Assembly: GCA_039029355.1 (NCBI GenBank)
Contig: JBCCGI010000153.1
Location: 1-12,461, forward strand
Direction of reading: 5' to 3'
DNA from: JBCCGI01 sp039029355
GTDB lineage: Bacteria; Planctomycetota; UBA1135; GCA-002686595
Length of the DNA stretch: 12,461 nt
Shown piece after piece: positions 1 through 8,266 of the stretch. Position 1 is the first letter of the stretch; each line of letters opens with the position of its first letter. The position numbers and the translations under genes were made by a program. The notes beneath the pieces were generated by a model. The model ran no database searches. It was given only the letters and a program-made list of their open reading frames with translations, and was not told the DNA's origin.

Positions 1-537
1 CTTGCCGTCGCAGTCGAAGTCGCCGACCTCGGCGCTCATCTGGTCGCCGGAGACCACCAGACCGTTGATGCCGTCGAAGATCGGGTAGTCCTCGCCCGCG
101 GGGTCGTTGACCACCCAGAAGGGGCAGCCGTCGAGGCGCCAGGCGATCTCGTCGATCAGGTCGCCGTTGAAGTCGCCCACGGCGGTCAGGATGCGGTCGC
201 TGTCGAAGAAGGGCAGCTCGTCGTCGATCACCAGGCTCGGAGCCGTGGTCGACCAGCGCTCGACGCCCGTGCCGCGCTGCGCGGAGTCGAGCAGGCCGTC
301 GCCGTCGAAGTCGCCCTGGACGACGGTCGCGCCCTGGTCGGCGAGCTCCTGGTCGCCGCGGGGCGTGATGAAGTTCAGGTCGCGCAGGGGCTGGTGGCCG
401 TTGTTCTTGACCAGGTACTGGTCCTGCGCCTGCGCCGAGCCGCACAGGAGCACGGTGGCGCCGAACGCGGCGGCGGCGCCGAGGGCCTTGCGGCCCGACC
501 ATCGGAACGGGGAGGAAGCGAGGTTGGTGGAGGTCAT
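1..537 (-). CDS. Secreted FG-GAP/VCBS repeat protein, N-terminal part (runs off left edge)
   Basis: An open reading frame of 179 codons runs from an ATG at 537 to the window edge without a stop, so the C-terminus is missing. The N-terminus is a long signal peptide with twin basic stretches (RWSGRK) and a hydrophobic core. A likely signal peptidase I site is Ala-Gln-Ala at residues 35-37, followed by Gln38. The mature part contains three Asp-rich calcium-binding FG-GAP/VCBS motifs (GDFDGDG, GDFNGD, GDFDCDG) at the spacing expected of beta-propeller blades. Such proteins are normally exported and act in adhesion or binding, or as repeat scaffolds; the ligand here is unknown. No Shine-Dalgarno is visible before the ATG. 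The ATG is chosen because it directly precedes the signal peptide. The family call is firm; the full length and the C-terminal domain cannot be known. Confidence 0.85.
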   Translation of the reverse strand, partial: MTSTNLASSPFRWSGRKALGAAAAFGATVLLCGSAQAQDQYLVKNNGHQPLRDLNFITPRGDQELADQGATVVQGDFDGDGLLDSAQRGTGVERWSTTAPSLVIDDELPFFDSDRILTAVGDFNGDLIDEIAWRLDGCPFWVVNDPAGEDYPIFDGINGLVVSGDQMSAEVGDFDCDGK

Positions 538-776
538 CGGGTCGGGGTTGGGAAGAGAGACTTAGGAGGATGGGCGCGCTCGAACGGGTCGGGACGAGCC
601 GCCTCGCGCTTCTGCCGGGATCGACGAGAACTGCGCGCGAAGCCTGCAAAGGAAAATCTGCGCCCGGCTCCGCAGGTGCGGCTCCCCCGCCCGGCGGGCC
701 GCCACGGCCGATTTCGGGGCTCTCTCTCCCCCGATCTCGGCGGCCCCCCCACCCGGCCGGCTCGGACGTACGCGGT

Positions 777-790
777 ATTCGCCGGCGAAT
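777..790. repeat. Perfect 14-bp palindrome ATTCGCCGGCGAAT
   Basis: The sequence equals its own reverse complement over 14 bases. It sits 10 bases beyond the end of the terminator U-tract and about 240 bp upstream of the left-edge gene start. It could be a binding site for a dimeric regulator or a chance GC-rich palindrome. Nothing else in the window repeats it. Confidence 0.4.
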
Positions 791-800
791 CCCTGCCCTC

Positions 801-841
801 AAAACGCAAGGGGAGCGAGCGCGTCTCCGCCCTCGCTCCCC
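801..841 (-). terminator. Rho-independent terminator after the phosphoesterase cluster
   Basis: Read on the minus strand, a 10-bp perfect stem (GGGGAGCGAG pairing with CTCGCTCCCC, bases 832-841 and 810-819) with a 12-base loop is followed directly by TTGCGTTTT. It begins 49 bases past the stop codon at 890, where the last gene of the minus-strand cluster ends. Confidence 0.75.
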
Positions 842-889
842 GCCTCGCTCCGGTCTTCGGCCGGCCTCAGCCGCCCGAAGCGAACGTCG

Positions 890-2845
890 CTACTGACAGA
901 TCGTGACCTTCAGCCCGTTCGACAGCGCCAGCCCCGCCGGCTGGCTCGCGTCGGCCGCAAACGACTGCAGGTAGACGTCGAGCCCCACGAGCGCCCCGTC
1001 GTCCGGGATGTGCAGGATCCAGTCGCTGTTGCCGCCCGCCGAGGGCACATCGGTCGACTGCAGCAGGATCTGCGCCGGGTCGATCAGCACCTTGCCGCCC
1101 AAGAGGTCGAGGCTGGCCTCGCCGAGCGAGAGCAGCGTCGTCACCGGCGCGTCGGGCGCCAGCCCCGTGACCGCGACCAGCACGCCGCCGACGGCCGGAG
1201 TGCCGCTCTCGGTCAGCTCCATCACGTTGGCGAGGCCGGCGCCGAGGCCATACTGCGAGGCGCCACAGGGCTCCTCGTAGATCACCTCCAGGCGCGGGCG
1301 CAGGATCTCGATGCTCGACTCGCTCGTGCGGATCTCGATGCCGTCGTCGTTGCCGCTGATGATCTCCGGCAGGATCGCGAAGCCCCAGTTGGCCGAGCCA
1401 TCCGACCAGGCCTGGACCGACGAGGTGACGTCGATCCGGCGGAGGAAGTCGCTGTCGGGGCTGTTGTCGCCGTCGAAGCTGGCGAAGGCGGAGGTCAGCT
1501 CAGAACCGACCTGCAGCCCGTTCCCCAGCGAGTTCCAGGTCGAGCCCTCGTCCCACGGCACCAGCACGCGGTGCACGAAGAAGTCCGCGTCGAAGAGCGG
1601 ATTGTCGATGTCGTTGGAGAGCTCGAGGCTCAGCGTCGCGCTGACGATGTTCGCGCCGGAGGGGATGGCTCCCGAGCCGAAGACGTCGTCGAAGCGGACC
1701 AGCGCCTGCGCCTGGTAGTCGCCGAACACGAAGTTCTCGATGTCGTCGTCGGAGACGCGGACCGAGCTCTCGCCGTACGAGGTATCGGGCTCCGCTTCGT
1801 TGATCCACGTGTCCTGGGTGCCCGCGTAGGCGTTGATGCCCTGCTGGAACACGCGCGCCGGGTTGTCGGTCGCGTAGTTGCTGAAGTCGGTCGTCAGCGT
1901 GAACTTGCTCTCGCCCGCGCTGCGGAACTCGTCCAGCCAGGGCGAGTACGACTCGGCCTCGATCCGGTCGGCGTCGATGTCGATCGTGTAGTAGCGCAGC
2001 CAACCGTTGCCCCCGTTCGGGTCGTCCTGGTAGTCGGCGAGCACCTCGTGCACCGGGTGGCCGTAGACGTTGGTGCTCGTCTGACGGAACTCCTCGTGGA
2101 AGTGCCCGCAGTTCACCATGAAGATGCTCGGGTTGCGGCGCAGGAACCAGTTCCAGAGCTCCTCGCTCTGGATCCCGTTCGGCGTGTAGACGTCCTCGAT
2201 CAGGTACCAGATGTCCGGATAGCGGCCCGACGGCACCAACGGAACGCCGGCGGTGTAGTCCTCGGCGTCCTGCAGGTAGCGGTGCGTCGTGAAGATCACC
2301 GGCTTGTCGCGGTGCCGGTCGAGCACGCCCTGGGCCCACGCCAGCTCGTGCAGCGGCGTGTCGACCTCGACGCTGAGGCTGACGAAGGAGCGCCCGCCGC
2401 CGGTCCAGATCTGATAACTGCTCATCCCCGTCGGCGACGCGCCGCCCCACCAGGGCTGGTGCGAGTAGCGCGACGGTGCGAAGAACGCCTGGTAGTTCTG
2501 CGGGATGTAGCTTTCGCCCGAGGAGCCGTTCGGCAGCACGTCGTGGTTGCCGGGCGTGACCGAGTTCGGGATGCCGGTCGCGTCGATCGTCGCCTGGGCC
2601 TGATCGGCGACCAGCCACTCGGCGACGATGTCGCCGTGTTGCACGAGGTCGCCGTAGTGGTTGACGAAGGCGATGTTCAGCGCGGTGATGCTGCTCGCGA
2701 CCCACTGCGTCTGGTCGTAGTAGATCTGCGGAAACGACTCGCTGTAGTTCTGCGTGTCGGGGATGCCGACAACCGTGAAGGTCTGTGCGGCCGCGGGCGC
2801 CGCGAGGCAGGACAGGAGGACGGCGGATAGGACGGGAGCCTGCAT
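890..2845 (-). CDS. Secreted metallophosphoesterase with DNRLRE/CBM96-like domain and C-terminal tail
   Basis: This 651-aa exported calcineurin-like phosphoesterase starts with a signal peptide (residues 1-20, cleavage Ala-Ala-Ala before Gln21). The metal-binding blocks are in the canonical order: PDTQ (29-32), GDLV (65-68), GNHD (99-102), TTH (186-188) and GHFH (247-250). The usual DxH is DxQ here. Residues about 333-525 form a DNRLRE/CBM96-like beta-sandwich, recognisable by QDTWI, the conserved LVRFD strand, and a DVT...VQAW...NWGF block. Residues 526-651 are a tail also seen in neighbouring proteins. The expected activity is metal-dependent hydrolysis of phosphate mono- or diesters outside the cytoplasm, with the sandwich binding a polysaccharide or surface; the substrate is unknown. 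It is the last gene of a probable three-gene cluster, 71 bp behind its neighbour, and is followed by a terminator. ATG 2845 is chosen because it opens the signal peptide. Only a weak AGTAGGG precedes it. Confidence 0.9.
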   Translation of the reverse strand: MQAPVLSAVLLSCLAAPAAAQTFTVVGIPDTQNYSESFPQIYYDQTQWVASSITALNIAFVNHYGDLVQHGDIVAEWLVADQAQATIDATGIPNSVTPGNHDVLPNGSSGESYIPQNYQAFFAPSRYSHQPWWGGASPTGMSSYQIWTGGGRSFVSLSVEVDTPLHELAWAQGVLDRHRDKPVIFTTHRYLQDAEDYTAGVPLVPSGRYPDIWYLIEDVYTPNGIQSEELWNWFLRRNPSIFMVNCGHFHEEFRQTSTNVYGHPVHEVLADYQDDPNGGNGWLRYYTIDIDADRIEAESYSPWLDEFRSAGESKFTLTTDFSNYATDNPARVFQQGINAYAGTQDTWINEAEPDTSYGESSVRVSDDDIENFVFGDYQAQALVRFDDVFGSGAIPSGANIVSATLSLELSNDIDNPLFDADFFVHRVLVPWDEGSTWNSLGNGLQVGSELTSAFASFDGDNSPDSDFLRRIDVTSSVQAWSDGSANWGFAILPEIISGNDDGIEIRTSESSIEILRPRLEVIYEEPCGASQYGLGAGLANVMELTESGTPAVGGVLVAVTGLAPDAPVTTLLSLGEASLDLLGGKVLIDPAQILLQSTDVPSAGGNSDWILHIPDDGALVGLDVYLQSFAADASQPAGLALSNGLKVTICQ

Positions 2846-2916
2846 GACCCTACTGGATACGATCGGCCTCGCCTTCCCGTCAAGGTCGGGGAACGAGTCG
2901 GCAAGGACCGGGGCCC

Positions 2917-3915
2917 TCAGCGGGCATTCAGCGTGGCTTCGAGCCGCTCGGTCACCGCGCTGCGGCTGATCGACGAGAGCTCGACGTCGTGCCCAAAGGC
3001 CAGCTGGCTGTGGCCGTAGTCGACCGTCTCGACCTCGGTCCCCTCGAGCTTCAGCGCGAGCGAGTCCGCGCGGCCCGCGTCGACGAGCCAGCGCAGCTCG
3101 CCCTCGCCTTCGAGCTCGGACACGATCACGACCTTCTCGATCGTGGGGCGGTGCGGACCCTCGGTGTGCTCGACGACGTCCTCCTTGGGGAGGAAGGGCG
3201 TCAGGTCGAGCCGCGCCGTCGCGCGGACCGCGAGTGCGATGCGCGCGACGCCGCCCTCCAGCGCTTCCAGCGTCCCCTGAGCCTCGCCCTCGTAGACCGT
3301 CGAGCCTGCGGGCGCGAGCAGCTCCAGGCTCTCCTCCCCCTCGCCGGCCATCTCCCAGGCCAGCTCGCCGCCGGGCTCGCGCAGCGCGGCGAGCAGGTCG
3401 ACGGGCACCGGCCACGAGTCGCCGACCTCCACGGGCTCCGCGGGCAGCAGCACGGTCCAGTCCGGCGTGGGGAGCGCCCCTGCTTGCTCGGTGCCGTCGG
3501 ACCGACGAGCTACGAGGACGCCCTCCTCGCGCGCGAAGCGCAGCGGCTCTTCGACGAGCGGCGAACCCCGCTCGCCTTCGTCGGCGTGCTCGCCCCCGAA
3601 CGGATCCACCATCTGCATCGACGACGTGCGGCGCGCGGCGGTGTAGGTGCGCGCGAAGGCGTCGACGCGCCCGCCCTTGGCCTCGAAGGCCGCGTCGCGG
3701 AAGACCACGGCCTGGCGCACCTCGATCGTGCGCGAGGTGCCGCCCGGAACCGGGACCTCCTTGCCGTCCGCGAAGAGCTTGGTGCTCTCCAGGCGCGCCG
3801 ACGACGCGAGCTTGCACTCGGTGACGAGCACGCCGTCGGGAACGCGCGGGACGAGCTCGACCGGATCGGAGGGGTGGAGCGAGAGGAGCAGAGCTGCCGC
3901 GGCGAGGTTCTTCAT
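2917..3915 (-). CDS. Probable secreted protein of unknown function
   Basis: I do not recognise a characterised family in this 332-aa protein. The N-terminus (MKNL, then an Ala/Leu-rich stretch to about residue 13) looks like a short signal peptide, though the cleavage site is unclear. The rest is rich in Glu and Val with alternating hydrophobic residues, suggesting an all-beta fold, and there are no membrane segments. A PVEVGDSW block near residue 180 resembles that of planctomycete secreted proteins of the DUF6263 type, but the resemblance is too weak for an assignment. The gene starts 12 bp after the stop of the upstream phosphoesterase, and its AGGA ribosome site overlaps that stop codon, so translation is probably coupled. 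Its place between two secreted phosphoesterases suggests an accessory role outside the cytoplasm; this is inference from position only. Confidence 0.8.
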   Translation of the reverse strand: MKNLAAAALLLSLHPSDPVELVPRVPDGVLVTECKLASSARLESTKLFADGKEVPVPGGTSRTIEVRQAVVFRDAAFEAKGGRVDAFARTYTAARRTSSMQMVDPFGGEHADEGERGSPLVEEPLRFAREEGVLVARRSDGTEQAGALPTPDWTVLLPAEPVEVGDSWPVPVDLLAALREPGGELAWEMAGEGEESLELLAPAGSTVYEGEAQGTLEALEGGVARIALAVRATARLDLTPFLPKEDVVEHTEGPHRPTIEKVVIVSELEGEGELRWLVDAGRADSLALKLEGTEVETVDYGHSQLAFGHDVELSSISRSAVTERLEATLNAR

Positions 3916-3927
3916 GGCGGGTGGATC

Positions 3928-5619
3928 CTAGCGCCCGGTGACCTCGATCAGCGCGCTCGCGCGATGCTCGCGCCCGAACTCGTCGATAGCGAGCACGCGC
4001 GCGACGTGGACGCCCGGGGCGAGGTCGTCGGGCAGGTCGACCGCGAAGAGGTGCGACGAGGGCTCGGCGTTCACCCACGACTTCTTGGTGTCCTCGTTGC
4101 GCACGAAGACCTCGATGGCGTAGGGATCGCGCCGCTTGACGCGGCGCATGGGGAGGGGCTCGCGGTCGCCGATGCGCAACGCCACCCGCGAACGCGGACC
4201 GCCGTCAAACAGGTTGACGAGGAGCTCGGCCGCGGGGACGGCGTCGACCGACAGGCGCCCGTCGAACAGCTCGCCCCAGCGGAAGTCGCGCAGGCCGTCG
4301 CGCCCCAGCCCGTGGTGAGCAACGTCGAGCACGATGCGCATCTGATGGTCCGCCGGTTGCCCGGCGGCGCGGAAGCTCGCCTTCACCTCGGCGCCGTCGA
4401 TGTGCAGCACGTGGTACCCGTTGGGCGTGCCGTCGCGCTGCAGGCTGGTCGGAACCCCGCGCTCGTCGAAGGGCCCGCTCCACCACGAGCCCGACACGGT
4501 CGTCAGCACGTGGTGGTGCAGCTCGCCGGGGCCGGGAAAGCCGTCCTCCTCGCCGAAGTAGACGTGCTCGGTCGTGTGCGTGTGCCCCGCCATCGAGTAC
4601 AGGTTCGGCCTACCGGCGAGGATACGGAAGAGCTCGTCGCGGTCCTGGGTGTTGACGCCGGTCGAGTGCGGCGAGACGTAGCTCGCGAGCGGCGCGTGCA
4701 TCGCGAGCACGACCAGCTTCTCGGCGGGAACGTGGCTCAGCTCGCGCTCGAGCCAAGCCAACTGACGCTCGCCGATCCGCGCGACGTACCCGCCGTTGCC
4801 GCGCACGTCGCCGGGGTCGCTCGCGCCGCCCCCCTGGTACTCGATGTTGTCGAGCACGAGAAAGACCGCCTCACCGTGCTCGAAGGAGTAGTAGGGCGGG
4901 CCGAAGTAGCGCTTGAACGTCTCCAGGGAGTGGCGGTCGCCGTCGGCTTCGAAGTTCAGCTCGTGGTTGCCCGGCACGTTGTACCAGGGGATCCCGAGGC
5001 CGCCGACCAGCGCCACGTAGCGCGGGAACAGCGACAGGTCGTCGAACAGGATGTCGCCGAGCGTCATCCCGAACGCCGCGCCGCTGTCGATCAGCTCGTC
5101 CAGGACGTCCTCGCGGATGTAGTCGAGCTCGGCCTCGGTCTGCGGCTGCGGGTCGGCGAACAGCAGCACGTCGAACGCGGCGGGCTCGTCGCGCCGCACG
5201 AGCGGGAAGTCGATCGACGCGGGCAGCGGGCCGGTCGGCTCGACGCCGGGGTAGCGCAGCCCCGCGGGCGAGCCGGCGGGCTGGTGCACGTAGTAGAAGC
5301 GCGGCAGGTTGTCGGCGCTCAGCGACACCGCGTAGCCGGACGGCTTGGTGATGAAGAGCACCGCCTCGTCGCCGACGGACAGCGACCAGCGCCCCTCCTC
5401 GTCCGTAACGGTGACCTCCTCGCCGTCGGACACGCGCACGCCGGCGATCCCGGGCTCGTCGACGCCGCGCTGCCCGTCGCCGTCGCGGTCCTCGAACACA
5501 ACGCCGCGCGCCGTCTCGCCGGCCTGGCGCGGGCCGAAGGCGGCGCCGCCGAGCAGCAGCAGGCCGAAGCCTCCGGCCAGGGCGGTGGTGCGGACGCCGT
5601 GGGGCGGTTCGTTGCGCAT
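3928..5619 (-). CDS. Calcineurin-like phosphoesterase (MetallophosN-Metallophos-MetallophosC)
   Basis: This 563-aa exported protein has the three-part build of a known metallophosphoesterase subfamily. After a signal peptide or membrane anchor (hydrophobic core about 13-29), residues about 38-145 form a beta-sandwich like MetallophosN or SdrD-B. It opens with an Asp-rich loop (DRDGDG, 44-49) that probably binds calcium. The catalytic domain shows ADPQ (155-158), GDI (188-190), GNHE (217-220), MH (307-308) and GHTH (345-348), so all metal ligands are present, with DxQ instead of DxH. From about 366 a MetallophosC domain follows, recognisable by LHHHVLTT and SGSWWSG. It should hydrolyse phosphate esters in the periplasm or outside; the substrate is not predictable. 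It is the first gene of a tight minus-strand cluster. ATG 5619 is chosen for the signal peptide, with CGGAGA about 9 bases upstream. Confidence 0.92.
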   Translation of the reverse strand: MRNEPPHGVRTTALAGGFGLLLLGGAAFGPRQAGETARGVVFEDRDGDGQRGVDEPGIAGVRVSDGEEVTVTDEEGRWSLSVGDEAVLFITKPSGYAVSLSADNLPRFYYVHQPAGSPAGLRYPGVEPTGPLPASIDFPLVRRDEPAAFDVLLFADPQPQTEAELDYIREDVLDELIDSGAAFGMTLGDILFDDLSLFPRYVALVGGLGIPWYNVPGNHELNFEADGDRHSLETFKRYFGPPYYSFEHGEAVFLVLDNIEYQGGGASDPGDVRGNGGYVARIGERQLAWLERELSHVPAEKLVVLAMHAPLASYVSPHSTGVNTQDRDELFRILAGRPNLYSMAGHTHTTEHVYFGEEDGFPGPGELHHHVLTTVSGSWWSGPFDERGVPTSLQRDGTPNGYHVLHIDGAEVKASFRAAGQPADHQMRIVLDVAHHGLGRDGLRDFRWGELFDGRLSVDAVPAAELLVNLFDGGPRSRVALRIGDREPLPMRRVKRRDPYAIEVFVRNEDTKKSWVNAEPSSHLFAVDLPDDLAPGVHVARVLAIDEFGREHRASALIEVTGR

Positions 5620-5653
5620 GGTTCGCGGTCTCCGAAGTCGGGGTCGACGGGGC

Positions 5654-5672
5654 GCGCGGCGGGCCGCCGCGC
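5654..5672 (-). repeat. GC hairpin in leader of the phosphoesterase cluster
   Basis: A perfect 8-bp inverted repeat (GCGCGGCG and CGCCGCGC) surrounds a 3-base loop, 34 bp upstream of the phosphoesterase start. No U-tract follows on either strand, so it does not look like a terminator. A TAGAGT hexamer (minus strand, 5684-5679) just upstream could be a -10 element, which would place the hairpin at the start of the mRNA. No matching -35 is visible. Confidence 0.3.
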
Positions 5673-5741
5673 CTGCGCACTCTAGTCTCCCCCGGCCGCC
5701 GCAGGCCGGTCGTTCATGCAGGGTTCGCCCGAGCCACGCTC

Positions 5742-8159
5742 CTACGGCACCGCGAGCTCGGCCTGCTCGAGGTTGGTGAGGCGCAGATCCACCCCCGCCG
5801 CGGCCTGCCAGAAGACCGGCAGCCCCACGAGCACCGCGAGGTCGGGCACCGGCGCCGCGAACAGCGCCGTGCCGGCCGGGCCCAGGGATGCGCTCTCGAG
5901 CGAGAGCAGCGCGGTCGGATCGACCTTCAGCGTGCCGTAGAGCGGGAGCTCGACCGCGGTCGGCGCGAGCGACGCTGCGAGGAGGCACGGCTCGCCCGCC
6001 GGCCCGAAGACCTGCACCTCGGCCGCCTTGCCCACGCTCGCGAAGCCGCGCAGCGCCACGTGCCGGCCGCGGCTGCTCCAAAGGCGGGCGGGGAAGCCCT
6101 CGCTCCCCAGCACGAAGAGGTCGGAATCCGCATCCCCGTCGGCGTCGAAGGCGAGCAGCGTCGAGCGGTCGGCGTCGCCGTAGCCCTGTAGCGGGTTCGC
6201 GACCTCCGTGAAGCCGCCGGCCGCCTCGCTTGCGTAGACGCGGATGCCCAAGGCCGTCGCGATGGCCACGTCGTCGCGTCCGTCCTCGTCGAAGTCCCCC
6301 ACCGCGAGGTCCAGCCCCTGCAGCGGATCGGGCAGGCCGACCTCGGTGAACGTGGGCGAGCCTTCATAGAGGAAGACGCGCTCGGGCGCGGTGGGCCCGG
6401 CCTCGGCCACGTCGAGGTCCAGGTCGCCGTCGAAGTCGCCCACCCGCAGCCGGCCGTTGTTCGAGCCGGGCCCCGCCTTGGTGAGCACCCCCGCACCGTC
6501 GCACTCGAAGAAGCCGCTGATGCCGAAGGTCTCGGGTACGCCGTCGAGGTCGAAGTCCGCCGCCACGATCGGTCCGTCGGGGTCCGATCCCGGCAGCCAC
6601 GACGCGGGCGCGTCCGTGAAGTTGCCCGCGCCGTCGTTCACCCAGTAGTTCGTCACGACGACGTTGACGAGCGCGTCGAGGTCTCCATCCAGGTCCGCGT
6701 CGAGGAAGGCGCCGTGGCCGGAGTTCCCCTCGATGAGCGGCGCCGCACCGGTCACCTGCGTGAAGCTCGAATCGCCATCGTTCCGCAGGAGGTGCACGGG
6801 CGACGAGAAGAACGGATCGGCGTACGGCAGCAGCAGCACGTCGAGGTACTGATCGCCGTTGAAGTCGGCCGTGGTGATGCGGTTGACCGACGACGCTCCG
6901 GGCACCGCTCCGGGCACGTCGGCGAAGTTGCCCTCCCCATCGTTCGCGAGCAGCTTGCGGAAGCCGTTGTCCTGCACCAGGAAGACGTCGAAGTCACCGT
7001 CGAGGTCGAAGTCCCCCGCCACGGCCTCGCGCGTGTCCGGCGCCGGGGCGACCTTGCGCTCGCGCAGCGAGTAGCGCAGCGCCCCGTCGCCGATCAGGAC
7101 CTGCGCCTGGTCGGACGCCGCGCCGACGACCAGGTCCGGGTCGTCGTCACCATCGACATCCCCCGCGGAGGCGGCCAGGACCGAGCTCTCGAAGCCGTCG
7201 AACGGCAAGGCGACCTCCACGAAGGTCCCGCCACCGTCGTTCGCGTAGAGCCTCTCGGGCGTGTTGGAGAGCGTGCCGAGGAAGGCGTCAAGGTCCCCGT
7301 CCACGTCGAGGTCGGCGAGCAGCACCGAGCGGACCGAGAGGGCCGACGGCAGCCCGCCGACGTCGGCGAAGATCCCGGCCCCGTCGTTGCGGAGCACCTT
7401 CGAGGTGAACTGGTTGCCGAGCGCCAGGTCGAGATCGCCGTCCGCGTCGACGTCGCCGAACGCGGCGCCCCAGGTCTCGTCCGGCACGAAGGCCAGCGCG
7501 CCGGGCAGCTCGCCGAAGACGCCGCCGTCGTTGCGGAAGACCTCGTTCGCGCTCGCGAACTGCTTGTAGCCGAAGAACGCGTCCGGATCGCCGTCGCCGT
7601 CGATGTCGCCGAAGCGGACGACGCCCGCGTCGCGCTCCATAGCGGCCTGCCCCGAGGCCGCGTAGGCGGAGCCGGCCCAGAGGTAGAGCCCCACGTCCGC
7701 GAGCAGCACGTCGAGGTCGCCGTCCCCGTCCGCGTCCGCCGTTGCGAGGTCCGCGACCGTCTCGCCCTGCGGCAGCCCAGCAGGCACCTTGGTCAGCGAG
7801 CCCGCGCCGTCGCCGAGCAGGAGCTGCGCGCCGAAGCCGGCGCGGCCGATGAGCAGGTCGAGCGTCCCGTTCCCGTCGGCGTCCAGCAGCTCGCCCGCCA
7901 GCACGTCGGGATCGAGCTGCGCCGGCGTCCGCTCGAAGCGCCCGTCGCCGCGCCCGAGCATCACCGCGCTGTCGTCGTCCGAGTTCAGCACGACCGCGTC
8001 GAGCACGCGGTCGCCGTCGAGATCGCCGAGCAGCAGCGCACGGTTGTTGCCGTCGTCCCAGTCGAAGACGGCGCGGTCCTCGGCCAGCCGGATGCCCTGG
8101 GCGGCGGGAAGGGAGATGGGGACGAGAAGGAGCCCAAGAAGGGGGAGAAGCGCGTTCAT
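5742..8159 (-). CDS. Secreted 14-repeat FG-GAP/VCBS protein with C-terminal tail
   Basis: This 805-aa protein opens with a signal peptide (hydrophobic Leu/Pro stretch, likely cleavage after Ala20, Gln21 next). I count 14 FG-GAP/VCBS calcium-binding blocks between about residues 44 and 690. The first is GDLDGD and the last FDADGDAD, spaced roughly 45-50 residues apart; many are preceded by a blade segment of the form LLRNDG..F. Fourteen blocks fit two seven-bladed beta-propellers. The last about 110 residues carry an LRGF...VQVFGPAG segment and a beta-rich tail ending in LVGLPVFWQ...LRLTNL, related to the tail of the 651-aa phosphoesterase. The probable role is extracellular binding or adhesion; no catalytic motif is visible. 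The gene stands alone between a terminator upstream and a 122-bp gap downstream. No U-tract terminator follows it, so readthrough into the phosphoesterase cluster is possible. Confidence 0.9.
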   Translation of the reverse strand: MNALLPLLGLLLVPISLPAAQGIRLAEDRAVFDWDDGNNRALLLGDLDGDRVLDAVVLNSDDDSAVMLGRGDGRFERTPAQLDPDVLAGELLDADGNGTLDLLIGRAGFGAQLLLGDGAGSLTKVPAGLPQGETVADLATADADGDGDLDVLLADVGLYLWAGSAYAASGQAAMERDAGVVRFGDIDGDGDPDAFFGYKQFASANEVFRNDGGVFGELPGALAFVPDETWGAAFGDVDADGDLDLALGNQFTSKVLRNDGAGIFADVGGLPSALSVRSVLLADLDVDGDLDAFLGTLSNTPERLYANDGGGTFVEVALPFDGFESSVLAASAGDVDGDDDPDLVVGAASDQAQVLIGDGALRYSLRERKVAPAPDTREAVAGDFDLDGDFDVFLVQDNGFRKLLANDGEGNFADVPGAVPGASSVNRITTADFNGDQYLDVLLLPYADPFFSSPVHLLRNDGDSSFTQVTGAAPLIEGNSGHGAFLDADLDGDLDALVNVVVTNYWVNDGAGNFTDAPASWLPGSDPDGPIVAADFDLDGVPETFGISGFFECDGAGVLTKAGPGSNNGRLRVGDFDGDLDLDVAEAGPTAPERVFLYEGSPTFTEVGLPDPLQGLDLAVGDFDEDGRDDVAIATALGIRVYASEAAGGFTEVANPLQGYGDADRSTLLAFDADGDADSDLFVLGSEGFPARLWSSRGRHVALRGFASVGKAAEVQVFGPAGEPCLLAASLAPTAVELPLYGTLKVDPTALLSLESASLGPAGTALFAAPVPDLAVLVGLPVFWQAAAGVDLRLTNLEQAELAVP

Positions 8160-8266
8160 GGCGTGCCTGGGGTCCGAGACGAGGGGCGTGGGCCGAGCGT
8201 TCCCCTTCGCGTCGCGGACCGGCGCCGGCGCGGCGCCGCTCGCCCAAAAACACGCTTCGCAGCCGG

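Larger units (their letters stand above)
538..889. other. Intergenic region between two minus-strand genes
   Basis: This 352-bp stretch carries no convincing gene. Short open frames on both strands here are Arg/Pro-rich and have no domain, start signal or typical codon use. From right to left it holds the terminator of the phosphoesterase gene (801-841), a perfect palindrome (777-790), and an imperfect hairpin (708-719 pairing with 729-740 around a CT repeat). The final part is the leader of the left-edge FG-GAP gene, which should contain that gene's promoter. I could not find a clear -35/-10 pair. Confidence 0.7.

Noticed and set aside
1010..2830. 606-codon plus-strand open frame opposite the DNRLRE phosphoesterase
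   Set aside because: Low-complexity Val/Arg/Asp translation without motifs; the opposite strand encodes intact metal-binding blocks and a signal peptide.
2846..4078. In-frame upstream extension of the 651-aa phosphoesterase
   Set aside because: It overlaps the 2917-3915 gene in another frame of the same strand and translates to Arg/Ala-rich sequence. The internal ATG at 2845 opens a clear signal peptide.
2989..5685. 898-codon open frame on the plus strand opposite the phosphoesterase cluster
   Set aside because: It is a shadow frame: its translation is Arg/Ala/Val/Asp-rich with no domain. The minus strand carries complete phosphoesterase motifs over the same bases. Such antisense frames are expected at this GC content.
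5692..5709. CCGGCC...GGCCGG hairpin after the 805-aa FG-GAP gene as a terminator
   Set aside because: The stem is only 6 bp and is followed by GGGGGAGAC on the minus strand with no U-tract.
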